From assembly GCF_004362855.1 (NCBI RefSeq), contig NZ_SNXW01000001.1, forward strand, positions 308,121 to 372,120: a stretch of DNA of 64,000 bases, written 5' to 3'. Within the stretch, counting starts at the first letter, position 1. Every line of letters begins with the position of its first letter. The position numbers and the translations under genes were made by a program. This DNA comes from Aquabacterium commune. GTDB lineage: Bacteria > Pseudomonadota > Gammaproteobacteria > Burkholderiales > Burkholderiaceae_C. The notes below the pieces were generated by a model. The model saw nothing but the letters and a program-made list of their open reading frames with translations. It was not told where the DNA came from and did no database searches. This document shows positions 1-15,829 of the stretch, piece by piece.

Positions 1-534
1 GCGCCAACCAAGGTGCTGGACGAGGGCGACCGCGTGGTCCCGGCCCGCAACGCCTTCCTCACGGGCACGCTGCTCAACGAGGTGGCGCGCAGCGGCACGG
101 CAGCGCGTGCTCAGGCCCAACTCAAGCGCCCCGACCTGTACGGCAAGACGGGCACCACCAACGACGTCGTGGACGCCTGGTTCGCCGGCTTCCAGCCGCA
201 CGTCGCCGCGGTGGTCTGGCTGGGCTACGACACGCCGCGCAGCCTGGGCAGCCACGCCTCGGGCGCCTCGCTGGCCCTGCCGGTGTGGATCCAGTACATG
301 GCCACGGCCCTCAGCCGCGAGCCCGTGCTGGCGCTGCCTGTGCCCGAGGGCGTGGTGCGGCAGGACAGCGGCTGGCGCTACCGCGAATGGGCCGACGGCG
401 GCTTCCTGCGCGAGCTGGGAATGGACGACACCCCCATCGGGCCGGACCTGATCCCCCAACCGCCCGAGGGTGGCGCCTCGCTGGGCACGCAACTGGAGGA
501 CCGCCTCAAGGCCTTCATCGACAAGCTGTTCTGA
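1..534 (+). CDS. Penicillin-binding protein 1A, C-terminal part (partial at window start)
   Basis: The frame is open from base 1, so the gene begins upstream of the window; 177 C-terminal residues are visible. They carry the KTGTT box of the transpeptidase active site, followed by the DAWFAGF and WLGYD stretches typical of class A penicillin-binding proteins. Such enzymes polymerise and cross-link peptidoglycan from the outer face of the inner membrane. The N-terminal membrane anchor, glycosyltransferase domain and catalytic SxxK serine lie outside the window, so the assignment to the MrcA/PBP1A type rests on the tail only. It ends 9 bases before the convergent metalloprotein gene. Confidence 0.85.
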   Translation, partial: APTKVLDEGDRVVPARNAFLTGTLLNEVARSGTAARAQAQLKRPDLYGKTGTTNDVVDAWFAGFQPHVAAVVWLGYDTPRSLGSHASGASLALPVWIQYMATALSREPVLALPVPEGVVRQDSGWRYREWADGGFLRELGMDDTPIGPDLIPQPPEGGASLGTQLEDRLKAFIDKLF

Positions 535-543
535 CGCGCCAGC

Positions 544-1116
544 TCAGGCTTCGGCCACCCCCGGCATCAACCCCAGGTCACGGGCGGTGAGCCACAGCCT
601 CAGGTCGAACTCGTGCTGGTGGTAATCGGGCGACATGTGGCGGCACAGCTGGTAGAAGGCCTTGTCGTGCTCGCGCTCTTTCAGGTGCGCCAGCTCGTGC
701 ACCACGATCATGTTCAAGAACTCGGGCGGGGCCTCGCGGAAGAGGCTGGCGATGCGGATCTCGCGCTTGGCCTTGAGCTGCCCGCCCTGCACGCGCGAGA
801 CGCGGGTGTGCGTGCCCAACGCATGCTGGATGACCTTGAGCTTGCTGTCGTAGGCCACCTTGCTGATGGGCGCGGCACCCCGCATGCAGCGGGCCTTCAG
901 CTCGGTGACATAGTCGTAGAGCGCCTTGTCGGTGCGCACCTCGTGCAGCGTGGGGTAACGCTGGCTCAGGGTCTCACCCAGGCGCCCTGCGTCGATCAGG
1001 CCCTGCACTTGCTGCAGCAGGTGCGCCGGGTAGCCACCCAGGTAGCGCAGCGGCTGGCTCGGTGGCTGTCTCAGCGCTTGCGCCAGCGGCTGTTCAGGGT
1101 GCGATCTGCTCGGCAT
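544..1116 (-). CDS. YgjP-like zinc metalloprotein (M48/DUF45 family)
   Basis: A 190-residue protein with the zinc-binding HELAHL motif followed by a conserved downstream EREHDKAF stretch, the hallmark of the YgjP/DUF45 family. These proteins look like metallopeptidases; the E. coli member has been described as a nucleotide pyrophosphatase, so the biochemical role is open. I chose the ATG at 1116, which overlaps the end of the upstream exonuclease gene by 23 bases. A longer frame reaching 1221 runs inside that gene and its extra residues look like random serine/threonine-rich translation. Close overlap suggests co-transcription with sbcB. Confidence 0.8.
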   Translation of the reverse strand: MPSRSHPEQPLAQALRQPPSQPLRYLGGYPAHLLQQVQGLIDAGRLGETLSQRYPTLHEVRTDKALYDYVTELKARCMRGAAPISKVAYDSKLKVIQHALGTHTRVSRVQGGQLKAKREIRIASLFREAPPEFLNMIVVHELAHLKEREHDKAFYQLCRHMSPDYHQHEFDLRLWLTARDLGLMPGVAEA

Positions 1117-2569
1117 AGTCGTAGAGCGCCCCCAGGATGTCCTGGCCACGCTCGTCGTCTTCGGACAGTTGCTCGCTGAGCTGGTCGATGCGCTCGAAGA
1201 ACGCCGACATCGACAAACCACCGCCTGCGCCTTCCAGCAAGCGTGCGCTGCGCAGGGCGTGCCAGCGGCCTTGTTCTTCCTCGTTCAGGGTGTCGGGGAA
1301 GTTGCGTGCGCGGTAGCGGAAGACGATCTCTTCCAGGCGCTCATCGGCGAAGCCCGGCGAGCGGCCGGGCGACGTGCGCTGGGCGAGTTCGTCGGGCGAC
1401 AAGGCCTTGAGGCGCTGCAGGATGCGGCGGTCCTCGTTGCCGACGAAGCCGCCGTAGAGGTCTTCGTCCACGTCGGGTGCGGCGCCCTCGCGGAGTTCGG
1501 GGCGGCTGTACACCTCGGCCCAGATGCCATCCATGCGCTGGCCCAGCGAGGCGGCGATCTCGGCGTGGCGCGCAGCCACGTCCAGGTCCACGCCCCACTT
1601 CTGCTGCAAGGCGGGCGTGAGGATCTTCAAGTTGCCGATGACGATGGGCGATTTGTTGATGTGCAGGCTCTTGAGCGGCAGGCGGGTGACGCCCTCGGGC
1701 AGGTCGGCCGTCTTGCTGAACAGGCGCTGGCGGATGGTCGCCACATTCAGGTCGATCAGCTCGGAGGGGTCATGGGCCAGGTCCCACAGCAGCACTTCGT
1801 TCTTGTTGCTGGGATGCTGGGCCAGCGGCCAGACCAGGGCCATGCAACCGCGCTCGTGGCCGTACATGCCGGAGATGTGCAGGAAGGGCTTCCAGGCGCT
1901 GCGCGGTTTGTCCAGGCCGGCTTCGGCCAGCACGGCGTCCTTCTTGCGCAGCTTCAGGCAGAAGTCCCAGAGCTTGGGCTGGGCCTGCTGGAGGATGCGG
2001 GCCAGGGCCACGGTGGCGCGCACGTCGGACAGCGCATCGTGCGCAGCCTCGTGGCTCAGGCCGTTGGCCGCGGTGAGGTGCTCCAGCTTGAACGATGGGC
2101 GGCCATCGTCGTGCTTGGGCCAGGTGATGCCCTCGGGGCGCAAGGCCCAGGTGGTGCGCACCACGTCGAGCAAGTCCCAGCGGCCGCAGCCGTTTTGCCA
2201 CTCGCGGGCGTAGGGGTCGATCAGGTTGCGCCAGAACAGGTGGCGCGTGACCTCGTCGTCAAAGCGGATGGTGTTGTAGCCCACGCCGATGGTGTTGGGC
2301 TGGGCCAGCGCCTGCTCGATGGCATCGGCGAACAGGTGCTCGGGCACGCCGCGCTCCAGGCAGGTCTGCGGCAGGATGCCGGTGAGCAGGCAGGCTTCGG
2401 GGTCGGGCAGGGAATCGGGCGCAGGCTGGCAGTACTGCATCAGCGGCTCGCCGATCTCCTTGAGCTGGGCGTCGGTGCGCACGCCGGCGAACTGCGAGGG
2501 GCGGTCACGCCGGGGCACGCGCCCGAAGGTTTCGTAGTCGTGCCAGTAAAAGGTGAAGTCGTTGCTCAT
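1094..2569 (-). CDS. sbcB: Exodeoxyribonuclease I
   Basis: A 491-residue protein matching exonuclease I along its whole length. The DEDDh-type nuclease core starts with the HDYETFG motif near residue 10 (first metal-binding acidic pair) and continues through GYNTIRFDDEV and the HDALSDVRAT segment. The middle and C-terminal parts carry the SH3-like and helical regions typical of SbcB. It degrades single-stranded DNA 3' to 5' and acts in recombination and mismatch repair. Length agrees with the family (about 475 residues). It is followed by, and overlaps, the YgjP-like gene. A terminator hairpin lies between it and the upstream FabH-like gene, so it probably has its own promoter. Confidence 0.95.
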   Translation of the reverse strand: MSNDFTFYWHDYETFGRVPRRDRPSQFAGVRTDAQLKEIGEPLMQYCQPAPDSLPDPEACLLTGILPQTCLERGVPEHLFADAIEQALAQPNTIGVGYNTIRFDDEVTRHLFWRNLIDPYAREWQNGCGRWDLLDVVRTTWALRPEGITWPKHDDGRPSFKLEHLTAANGLSHEAAHDALSDVRATVALARILQQAQPKLWDFCLKLRKKDAVLAEAGLDKPRSAWKPFLHISGMYGHERGCMALVWPLAQHPSNKNEVLLWDLAHDPSELIDLNVATIRQRLFSKTADLPEGVTRLPLKSLHINKSPIVIGNLKILTPALQQKWGVDLDVAARHAEIAASLGQRMDGIWAEVYSRPELREGAAPDVDEDLYGGFVGNEDRRILQRLKALSPDELAQRTSPGRSPGFADERLEEIVFRYRARNFPDTLNEEEQGRWHALRSARLLEGAGGGLSMSAFFERIDQLSEQLSEDDERGQDILGALYDYAEQIAP

Positions 2570-2578
2570 GGTGCACCG

Positions 2579-2616
2579 GACAAAGCAAACGGCCCGCTGG
2601 ATGCCAGACGGGCCGT
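2579..2616 (-). terminator. Intrinsic terminator downstream of the FabH-like gene
   Basis: Read on the minus strand, an 8-base arm (2609-2616) pairs perfectly with 2589-2596. The loop region can add four further pairs around a CAT loop with one bulged T. The stem is followed by a T-rich tail TTTGCTTTG. It ends transcripts from 2708-3829 before they enter sbcB. Confidence 0.75.
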
Positions 2617-2707
2617 GAAGAACAGGGGGAGAGGCCGCTCCGCTGGCACGATTGTGCCCGCAAGCCGACCGGCTGGGGCTCCCACCGATGGGGGAGCGCC
2701 AGCGGCA

Positions 2708-3829
2708 TCAACGCTTGCGCAAGGCCACCGACCCCACGGAGTAACCCGCGCCGAAGGAACAGATCACGCCCACGTCGCCCGACGTCAAATCGGCGCGGTG
2801 GCGGTGGAAGGCGATGATGGAACCCGCTGACGAGGTGTTGGCGAACTCGTTGAGGATGAGCGGCGCGATGTCGGCAGTGGGCTCGCCATCGGTGAGCTTC
2901 TTGATGACCAGCTGGTTCATGGCCAGGTTGGCCTGGTGCAGCCAGAAGCGGCGCACCGCCGTGGGCGCAATGCCCAGGCCAGCGAGCTGGCGCTCGATGT
3001 GGGCGGCCACCATGGGCACCACTTCCTTGAACACCTTGCGGCCTTCCTGGCGGAAGGTCTTGTCACGGGCCTTGGGGTCGCTGTCTTCGCTGCGGTTGAG
3101 GTAGCCGAAGTTGTTGCGGATGTTGTTGGAGAACTGCGTGGCCAGTTGCGTGCCCAGCACTTCCCACTGGTCGGCTGACGTGGCGGTGTCGGCACGCTCG
3201 ACGATGGTGGCCGTGGCCACGTCACCGAAGATGAAGTGGCAGTCGCGGTCCTTCCACTCCTGGTGGCCCGAGGTGATTTCGGGGTTGACCACCAGCACGC
3301 ACTTGGCGGAGCCGCCACGCACGGCGTTGACGGCCTGGTCCAGCGCGAAGGTCGCGGCCGAGCAGGCCACGTTCATGTCGAAGCCGTAGCCGCCTGCGCC
3401 CAGCGCCTGCTGGATCTCGACGGCCATGGCCGGGTAGGCGCGCTGCATGTTCGAGGCCGAGCAGATCACGGCGTCGATGTCGGCAGGGGTCTTGCCCGCG
3501 GCGGCGATGGCCTTGCGGCCAGCGTCCACGGCGATTTCGGCCATCAGCGAGAGCTGGTCGTCCGGGCGCTCCTGCAGGCGCGGGTACATGCGGGTGATGT
3601 CGAGGATGCCTTCCTTTTCCATCACGTAACGCTGCTGGATGCCCGAGGCCTTCTCGATGAACTCGCTGCTGGAGTGCGTCAGGGGCTGGCGCGTGCCGGC
3701 TTCGATGTCTGCGGCGTGTTCGGCATTCCAGGCGTCCACGTAGGCGTTGAACGAAGCCACCAACTCGTCGTTGGTGATGGTGTGCGGGGGCTGGTACAAA
3801 CCCGTGCCGCTGATGACAACTGCGCTCAT
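2708..3829 (-). CDS. Beta-ketoacyl-ACP synthase III-like protein (FabH family, long form)
   Basis: A 373-residue thiolase-fold condensing enzyme. The FabH catalytic triad is complete: Cys156 in NVACSAAT, His298 in WLHQAN and Asn331 in FANTSSAGS. It is about 50 residues longer than housekeeping FabH because of an insert near residues 28-60. This long form is common in beta- and gammaproteobacteria, where relatives such as P. aeruginosa PA3286 feed medium-chain acyl-CoA from beta-oxidation into fatty acid synthesis. No other fab gene is adjacent, which fits a shunt enzyme rather than the primary initiator; substrate choice is inference. It is transcribed alone, divergently from the sensor kinase, and ends at a strong terminator. 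Confidence 0.88.
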   Translation of the reverse strand: MSAVVISGTGLYQPPHTITNDELVASFNAYVDAWNAEHAADIEAGTRQPLTHSSSEFIEKASGIQQRYVMEKEGILDITRMYPRLQERPDDQLSLMAEIAVDAGRKAIAAAGKTPADIDAVICSASNMQRAYPAMAVEIQQALGAGGYGFDMNVACSAATFALDQAVNAVRGGSAKCVLVVNPEITSGHQEWKDRDCHFIFGDVATATIVERADTATSADQWEVLGTQLATQFSNNIRNNFGYLNRSEDSDPKARDKTFRQEGRKVFKEVVPMVAAHIERQLAGLGIAPTAVRRFWLHQANLAMNQLVIKKLTDGEPTADIAPLILNEFANTSSAGSIIAFHRHRADLTSGDVGVICSFGAGYSVGSVALRKR

Positions 3830-3966
3830 GGCATCGCAAGTTCAAGACGAAAACCCGGATTCTGCCACCAATCCCCTGCTGCACTCCCGGGTCTGCCCTG
3901 GGGTCAACACCGCTGCAGCGCAGCATGTCTGTGCGACGATACCGACACCTGCATGGAGAAGACCGC

Positions 3967-7443
<3,477 letters not shown>

Positions 7444-7461
7444 CAGGCGCCGAGGGGCTGC

Positions 7462-8139
7462 TCAGAACGGCACATCGCTGCACCAGCGCATGGGTTCTCC
7501 GCTCAAGGGGTGCGGCAGGCCCAGCTCGGCTGCGTGCAAGAGCATGCGAGCAGGCGCATCGGTGCCGTGCGCCATCTGCGCCGCCGCGTAGAGCTCGTCG
7601 CCCACGATGGGGTGACCCAGCGCCAGCAGGTGCACGCGCAGCTGGTGAGAGCGCCCCGTGACCGGCTCCAGCGACACCCGCGTGCGCTGCGTGGTCACAT
7701 CTCGTGAGACGACGGTGAAGCGCGTCAGCGAAGGCTTGCCACGCTCGAAACACACCGTCTGCCGAGGCCGGTAAGGCCAGTCGGTGATGAGCGGCAGGTT
7801 GATCTCGCCAGCGTCGTCGGCCACCACGCCATGCACGATGGCCTCGTAGCGCTTGTGCGCCAGGCGCTGCTCGAAAGCCAGGCTGAGGGCGCGCTGCATG
7901 GCCGCGCCCCGGCCCATCACCAGCAGACCGGAGGTGGCCATGTCCAGGCGGTGAACAATGAGCGCATCGGCAAAGCGCTGCTGCACGCGCAGGGCCAGGC
8001 AGTCCTGGCGGTCGTCGCCCCGCCCCGGCACCGACAGCAGCCCGGCCGGCTTGTGGAGCACCACCAGGGCATCGTCGGCGTGCACCACCTCCAGCCCGGT
8101 GTCTGGCGGCGGGTGGTAGGCGATGCGCTCGGCAGGCAA
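7462..8139 (-). CDS. rluA: RluA-family pseudouridine synthase
   Basis: A 225-residue protein with the catalytic HRLDMATSGL motif (Asp66) and the GRSHQLRVHL motif of the RluA subfamily. There is no S4 domain, as in E. coli RluA, which modifies 23S rRNA U746 and tRNA U32. The frame opens just after the TGA of the upstream symporter, with TTG at 8139 as the first possible start and AAGGTGGT just upstream as a ribosome-binding site. The symporter gene is in the same frame, separated by a single TGA and one sense codon, so the two are translated as a tight pair. RluA as opposed to another short family member is likely but not certain. Confidence 0.85.
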   Translation of the reverse strand: MPAERIAYHPPPDTGLEVVHADDALVVLHKPAGLLSVPGRGDDRQDCLALRVQQRFADALIVHRLDMATSGLLVMGRGAAMQRALSLAFEQRLAHKRYEAIVHGVVADDAGEINLPLITDWPYRPRQTVCFERGKPSLTRFTVVSRDVTTQRTRVSLEPVTGRSHQLRVHLLALGHPIVGDELYAAAQMAHGTDAPARMLLHAAELGLPHPLSGEPMRWCSDVPF

Positions 8140-8142
8140 GGC

Positions 8143-9204
8143 TCACACCACCTTGCGCGCAGGCGCACCGCCGTCGCGGGCCGCATAGCGGCGCGCCATG
8201 ACCGCGCACACGAACAGTTGCAGCTGGTGATAAAGCATGATCGGCAAGATCAGCACGCCCATGGCCGCACTGCCCCCGAACAGCAGCTGGGCCATGGGCA
8301 TGCCCGACACCAGCGTCTTCTTGGAGCCGCAGAACACCGCGACGATCTCGTCTTCCACCGACAGGCCCATCGCGCGGGCCATGCGCTTCGTCACCCACAG
8401 CATAGGGAACAGGAACAGCGCCGCACCGGCCATGGCTTCGGCCAGCAGCAGCGGCCCGTGGCGCGTCCACAGCCCATCGGCCACCGAATCGCTGAAGGCC
8501 GACCACACCAGCAGCACGATCACGCCGCGGTCGAACACCGTGGTGATGGGCTTGATGCGTGCGAACCAGGCCGACAACCAGGGCCGCAGCAAGTGCCCGA
8601 CCACGAAAGGCAGCAGCAGCATCTGTGCGACCTTGAGCATGGTCTGGCCCACGTCCAGCGCCTGGCCTGCCGCCTGCAACTCGGCACCGATCACCAGGCT
8701 GACCAGCAAGGGCGTGATGAACACACCCAGCAGCGTGGACAAGGTCGCGTTGACCACCGCCGCGGCCACGTGCCCGCGCGCCAGCGCCGTCATGGCCACC
8801 GAGGACGAGACCGTGGACGGCAGCACCGCCAGGTAGAAAAAGCCCATCAGCAGGTCGTGCGGCACGTTCTTGCCCAGCACCCCGGCCCACAGCGCCCACC
8901 ACAGCGGGAACAGCACGTAGGTGCACAGCTGCACCAGCAGGTGCAAGCGCCACTGCGCCGCGCCTTTCTTGAGGCTGTCGGTGGACAGGCCCATGCCGTG
9001 CAGGAAAAACAGCAGGAAGACGCCAATGTCGGTCACGCGACCGAGGTGCAACACGCCCTCGCTGCGCCCCCAATCGGGCTGCACGCTGGCCAGCGCCACC
9101 GCGGCCACCATGGCGATGAGGAACCAATCGGCGGCGCCACCGGCGCGGCGGCGTGGCGAACGCAGGGGGCGGGCGGCAGAGGTGGCGGAAGTGGCATGCG
9201 GCAT
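8143..9204 (-). CDS. Bile acid:sodium symporter family transporter (YfeH/SLC10A7-like)
   Basis: A 353-residue integral membrane protein with about ten hydrophobic segments, an FLHGM segment near the first helices and a [13 protein letters not shown] stretch near the C-terminus. These are typical of the SLC10A7/YfeH branch of the bile-acid:sodium symporters. The substrate of bacterial members is mostly unknown. I chose the ATG at 9204; the frame stays open to 9336, but those extra residues lie in the region upstream of acnA. It is divergent from acnA and ends 3 bases before rluA. Confidence 0.85.
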   Translation of the reverse strand: MPHATSATSAARPLRSPRRRAGGAADWFLIAMVAAVALASVQPDWGRSEGVLHLGRVTDIGVFLLFFLHGMGLSTDSLKKGAAQWRLHLLVQLCTYVLFPLWWALWAGVLGKNVPHDLLMGFFYLAVLPSTVSSSVAMTALARGHVAAAVVNATLSTLLGVFITPLLVSLVIGAELQAAGQALDVGQTMLKVAQMLLLPFVVGHLLRPWLSAWFARIKPITTVFDRGVIVLLVWSAFSDSVADGLWTRHGPLLLAEAMAGAALFLFPMLWVTKRMARAMGLSVEDEIVAVFCGSKKTLVSGMPMAQLLFGGSAAMGVLILPIMLYHQLQLFVCAVMARRYAARDGGAPARKVV

Positions 9205-9347
9205 CTGGGAGGGGCTCACGGGCAAGGCACAGGCAAGACGGTGGCACAAGCGACACCTCGCCGGCCGAGGCGATATTGTCTCCGCTGGCGCACGCTGCCC
9301 GCTTGCTGCCAGAATGGCAACCACGCAGACACCCACGGAGTTCCAGC

Positions 9348-12089
<2,742 letters not shown>

Positions 12090-12150
12090 GCGCTGCAGCG
12101 CGCTGGCGGGGATTGACCCGCGGTGTGCCCCTGACCGGGCCAGGCACGGA

Positions 12151-12179
12151 TTGAAAACACGCCCCCGAGTTGTTATGGT
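12151..12179 (+). promoter_or_regulatory. Candidate sigma-70 promoter of the lipase gene
   Basis: TTGAAA (12151-12156) and TATGGT (12174-12179) are separated by exactly 17 bases, giving a -35/-10 pair about 30 bases upstream of the lipase start. The -10 element is imperfect, which would suit a regulated promoter. It overlaps the palindrome at 12172-12186. Confidence 0.5.
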
Positions 12180-12186
12180 TCATAAC
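12172..12186. promoter_or_regulatory. Palindromic operator candidate over the lipase -10 region
   Basis: A perfect dyad, GTTATG-GTT-CATAAC, covers the candidate -10 element and start point. Its position means a bound dimeric repressor would block RNA polymerase. The cognate regulator is not in the window. Confidence 0.5.
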
Positions 12187-12207
12187 ATTCCAACTCAGGA
12201 GAGCTCC

Positions 12208-13113
12208 ATGCGCCTGCTCCGCAAGATCCTGCTGGCTGCCACCAGCGCCCTCGTCGCCGTGATGGGCTCGCACGCCCACGCCGCCACCGCGTCCACCGAA
12301 GCGGCCACGCGCCACCCCATCGTGCTGGTGCACGGTTTCATGGGCTTCAAGGACATCTTCGGGGTCGATTACTTCTACCAAGTGCCCGCGCTGCTGCGCA
12401 AGAACGGCGCCAAGGTCTATGTGGCAGCCGTCTCGGAGGTCAACAGCAGCTCGCTGCGTGGCGAGCAATTGCTGCAACAGATGAAGCAGTGGTCCGCCAA
12501 GGACGGCGTGACCAAGTTCAACCTGATCGGGCACAGCCAGGGCGGCCCGACCATCCGCTACGTGGCCGGGGTGGCACCGCAGATGGTGGCCAGCGTGACC
12601 TCGATCGCCGGCCCGACCATCGTCACCGATGCGCAAGCCGCCGAGAGCAACATCAACAAGCTGATCACCAACTACGCCTCGATGATCGAGTTCGCTGGCA
12701 GCTTCGTGGCCTGGATTTCGGGCAACGGCTCGCTGCCGCAAGACGCCTCCGCGCTGACGCTGAAGGCGGAGCTGGACGACTTCGCCAAGCGCTTCCCGGC
12801 CGGCCTGCCCGCCACGTACTGCGGCGAAGGCGCGCCCGTGGTGGCAGGCATCCGCTACTACTCGGCCACCGGCCAGGGCGTGAAAACCAACGCCTGGGAC
12901 ATCTCCGACCTGGCCATGCAGCAAACCGCGGAGCCCGGCGACGGCGCCATCATCGCGTGCGCTGCCCACCTGGGCAAGGTCATCCGCGACGACTACCCCT
13001 GGAACCACATCGACGAGATGAACCACATCTTCGGCCTGATCGGCAAGGGCGCGCCCGACCCGGCCCAGTTCTACCTGACGCACGCCACGCGCCTGCGCCT
13101 GGCCGGGGTCTGA
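12208..13113 (+). CDS. Secreted triacylglycerol lipase (Pseudomonas-type family I)
   Basis: A 301-residue alpha/beta hydrolase with a Sec signal peptide ending near AHA (about residue 28). The mature N-terminus has the HPIVLVHGF oxyanion region, the nucleophile Ser110 in GHSQGG, an acidic residue in EPGDGAI and the catalytic His in WNHIDEMN. Two cysteines in the mature part could form the disulfide seen in this family. The ATG at 12208 is preceded by AGGAGAG; an upstream ATG at 12151 lies inside the promoter. Family I.1/I.2 lipases usually need a membrane foldase (Lif) encoded next door; none is seen here, so this enzyme either folds alone or uses a distant foldase. Confidence 0.88.
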   Translation: MRLLRKILLAATSALVAVMGSHAHAATASTEAATRHPIVLVHGFMGFKDIFGVDYFYQVPALLRKNGAKVYVAAVSEVNSSSLRGEQLLQQMKQWSAKDGVTKFNLIGHSQGGPTIRYVAGVAPQMVASVTSIAGPTIVTDAQAAESNINKLITNYASMIEFAGSFVAWISGNGSLPQDASALTLKAELDDFAKRFPAGLPATYCGEGAPVVAGIRYYSATGQGVKTNAWDISDLAMQQTAEPGDGAIIACAAHLGKVIRDDYPWNHIDEMNHIFGLIGKGAPDPAQFYLTHATRLRLAGV

Positions 13114-13131
13114 AGCCTGGCAGCGACAGGC

Positions 13132-13497
13132 TCAGGCCTTCAAACGGGCCGCGACCTTCGCCGCCTTGGCCTCGTCGAAGCCCACGCTCAGCACCTCGCC
13201 GTCCAGCTCGATGACCGGGCGCTTGATGACGCTGGCGTGCTGCAGCATCAGGGCCTTGGCGCTGGCCGCATCGACCACGCCTGCCTTGACGGTCTCGTCG
13301 AGCTGGCGCCAGGTCGTGCCCTGGCGGTTGACCAGCACTTCCCAGCCGACCTGGGCGATCCAGGCGTCCAGCCGGTCGGCAGGCACGCCCTGCTTCTTGT
13401 AATCGTGGAAGGCGAAAGCAGCACCCTGCTCATCGAGCCAGGTGCGGGCTTTCTTGACGGTGTTGCAGTTGGGGATGCCGTGGACCAGCAAAGACAT
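13132..13497 (-). CDS. ArsC/Spx-family protein (YffB-like)
   Basis: A 121-residue thioredoxin-fold protein of the arsenate reductase-like family, with the N-terminal GIPNCNTVKKAR motif holding the redox cysteine (Cys11) and the RPVIE motif that forms the cis-proline loop. The YffB/Spx branch lacks the full ArsC arginine set and is generally not a resistance determinant. No ars genes are nearby, so a role in thiol redox is more likely than arsenate reduction. It follows the DUF779 gene on the same strand after an 18-base gap and may be co-transcribed. Confidence 0.88.
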   Translation of the reverse strand: MSLLVHGIPNCNTVKKARTWLDEQGAAFAFHDYKKQGVPADRLDAWIAQVGWEVLVNRQGTTWRQLDETVKAGVVDAASAKALMLQHASVIKRPVIELDGEVLSVGFDEAKAAKVAARLKA

Positions 13498-13515
13498 GTT
13501 CGGAGCTCCAATGCA

Positions 13516-13914
13516 TCAGGTCGATGCGTGAAGCCCGAACTGTGGCACAGCCTGGTGGGCCAGCGCCGCCGTCTCCTCGTCGGTGAACAGGCGCGATCGC
13601 GTCACGAAACACAGACCCAGCGAGCTCTCCAGTGAGAAGGAATCGCCATGGCCCTTCACCACGTCCACAGTCAGCTGCGCGTGCTGCCAGTAGGCGAACT
13701 GCGAGGGGCTCATGTGGAAGCCCACGCCACCGATCTCGCCCAGCCGGATGTCCGTCGGGCTCAGCAGCATCTCGCCTTCGACCAGGCACATCGGTGAGCT
13801 GCCATCGCAGCAGCCGCTCGACTGGTAGAACATCAAGCTGCCGTGCGCGGCCTGCAGCCGCTCGATGACGGCCAAGGCCTCGGGCGTGGCGGTGACGCGC
13901 ACGACGGTGGCCAT
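13516..13914 (-). CDS. DUF779 family protein, partner of the aldehyde dehydrogenase
   Basis: A 132-residue protein of the DUF779 family, with the family motif SSGCCDGSSPMC near residues 32-43. Genes of this family usually follow acetaldehyde/aldehyde dehydrogenase genes, as here, where it starts 20 bases after the dehydrogenase stop. The vicinal cysteines suggest metal or redox chemistry, but no activity is established. I chose the ATG at 13914 because the longer open frame runs back inside the dehydrogenase gene. Confidence 0.85.
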   Translation of the reverse strand: MATVVRVTATPEALAVIERLQAAHGSLMFYQSSGCCDGSSPMCLVEGEMLLSPTDIRLGEIGGVGFHMSPSQFAYWQHAQLTVDVVKGHGDSFSLESSLGLCFVTRSRLFTDEETAALAHQAVPQFGLHAST

Positions 13915-13934
13915 GGCCTGGCGCGGTTCGGTGT

Positions 13935-15455
<1,521 letters not shown>

Positions 15456-15568
15456 GGCGTGTCTCCTGTGTCGGTCGGTGGGTGCGTCGGTCGCTTGAAA
15501 TAGGTGCGGTGACAGGGCTGGTGGAGGCAGCCTGTCTTGGGCTTGTGGCCCACCGCCTCCATGACAGC

Positions 15569-15583
15569 GCAGGGCGCGTGCCA
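15569..15583 (-). promoter_or_regulatory. Sigma-54 (-24/-12) promoter of the aldehyde dehydrogenase operon
   Basis: On the minus strand TGGCAC is followed after five bases by CTGC, so the GG and GC dinucleotides are exactly 10 bases apart as sigma-54 holoenzyme requires. It lies about 114 bases upstream of the dehydrogenase ATG. The activator gene on the other side and the dyads at 15666-15730 complete the arrangement. Confidence 0.75.
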
Positions 15584-15665
15584 GTCAGGGTTGGCCCGAG
15601 GTTCGCACCGCGGCGGGTGCGTCGGCATGCAGGGAAACACAACGCGCGACAAATGGCACGGTGGG

Positions 15666-15680
15666 TGTCACCCTGTGACA
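15666..15680. promoter_or_regulatory. Upstream activator site 1 (perfect dyad)
   Basis: TGTCAC-CCT-GTGACA is a perfect inverted repeat about 85-100 bases upstream of the -24 element, the usual distance for an enhancer-binding protein. It shares the CACCCTGTG core with the site at 15717-15730. Confidence 0.6.
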
Positions 15681-15716
15681 TGGCACACACCCGCGCCCCG
15701 GCACACTGCGCCAAAA

Positions 15717-15730
15717 TGACACAGGGTGTA
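15717..15730. promoter_or_regulatory. Upstream activator site 2 (related, imperfect dyad)
   Basis: TGACACAGGGTGTA is an imperfect copy, in reverse orientation, of the dyad at 15666-15680; the centres are about 50 bases apart, close to five helical turns. Paired sites like this favour hexamer assembly by sigma-54 activators. Confidence 0.55.
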
Positions 15731-15829
15731 CCCGCGTGTGGCAGCTGGCGGGCGGCGGGATACTGCGCCAGCCCTGGCATCGCCCCTGCAGCCAAGGCAT
15801 CCCACCCCGCAGCCCTCCCCCCCAACGCC

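Noticed and set aside
13132..13497. Arsenate resistance by the ArsC-like protein
   Set aside because: The sequence is of the YffB/Spx-type branch and no arsR, arsB or acr3 gene is near.
15661..15676. A second -24/-12 promoter on the plus strand near TGGCACGG (15654 onward) for the activator gene
   Set aside because: The -12 position reads GTGT instead of TTGC, so the GC dinucleotide is missing.
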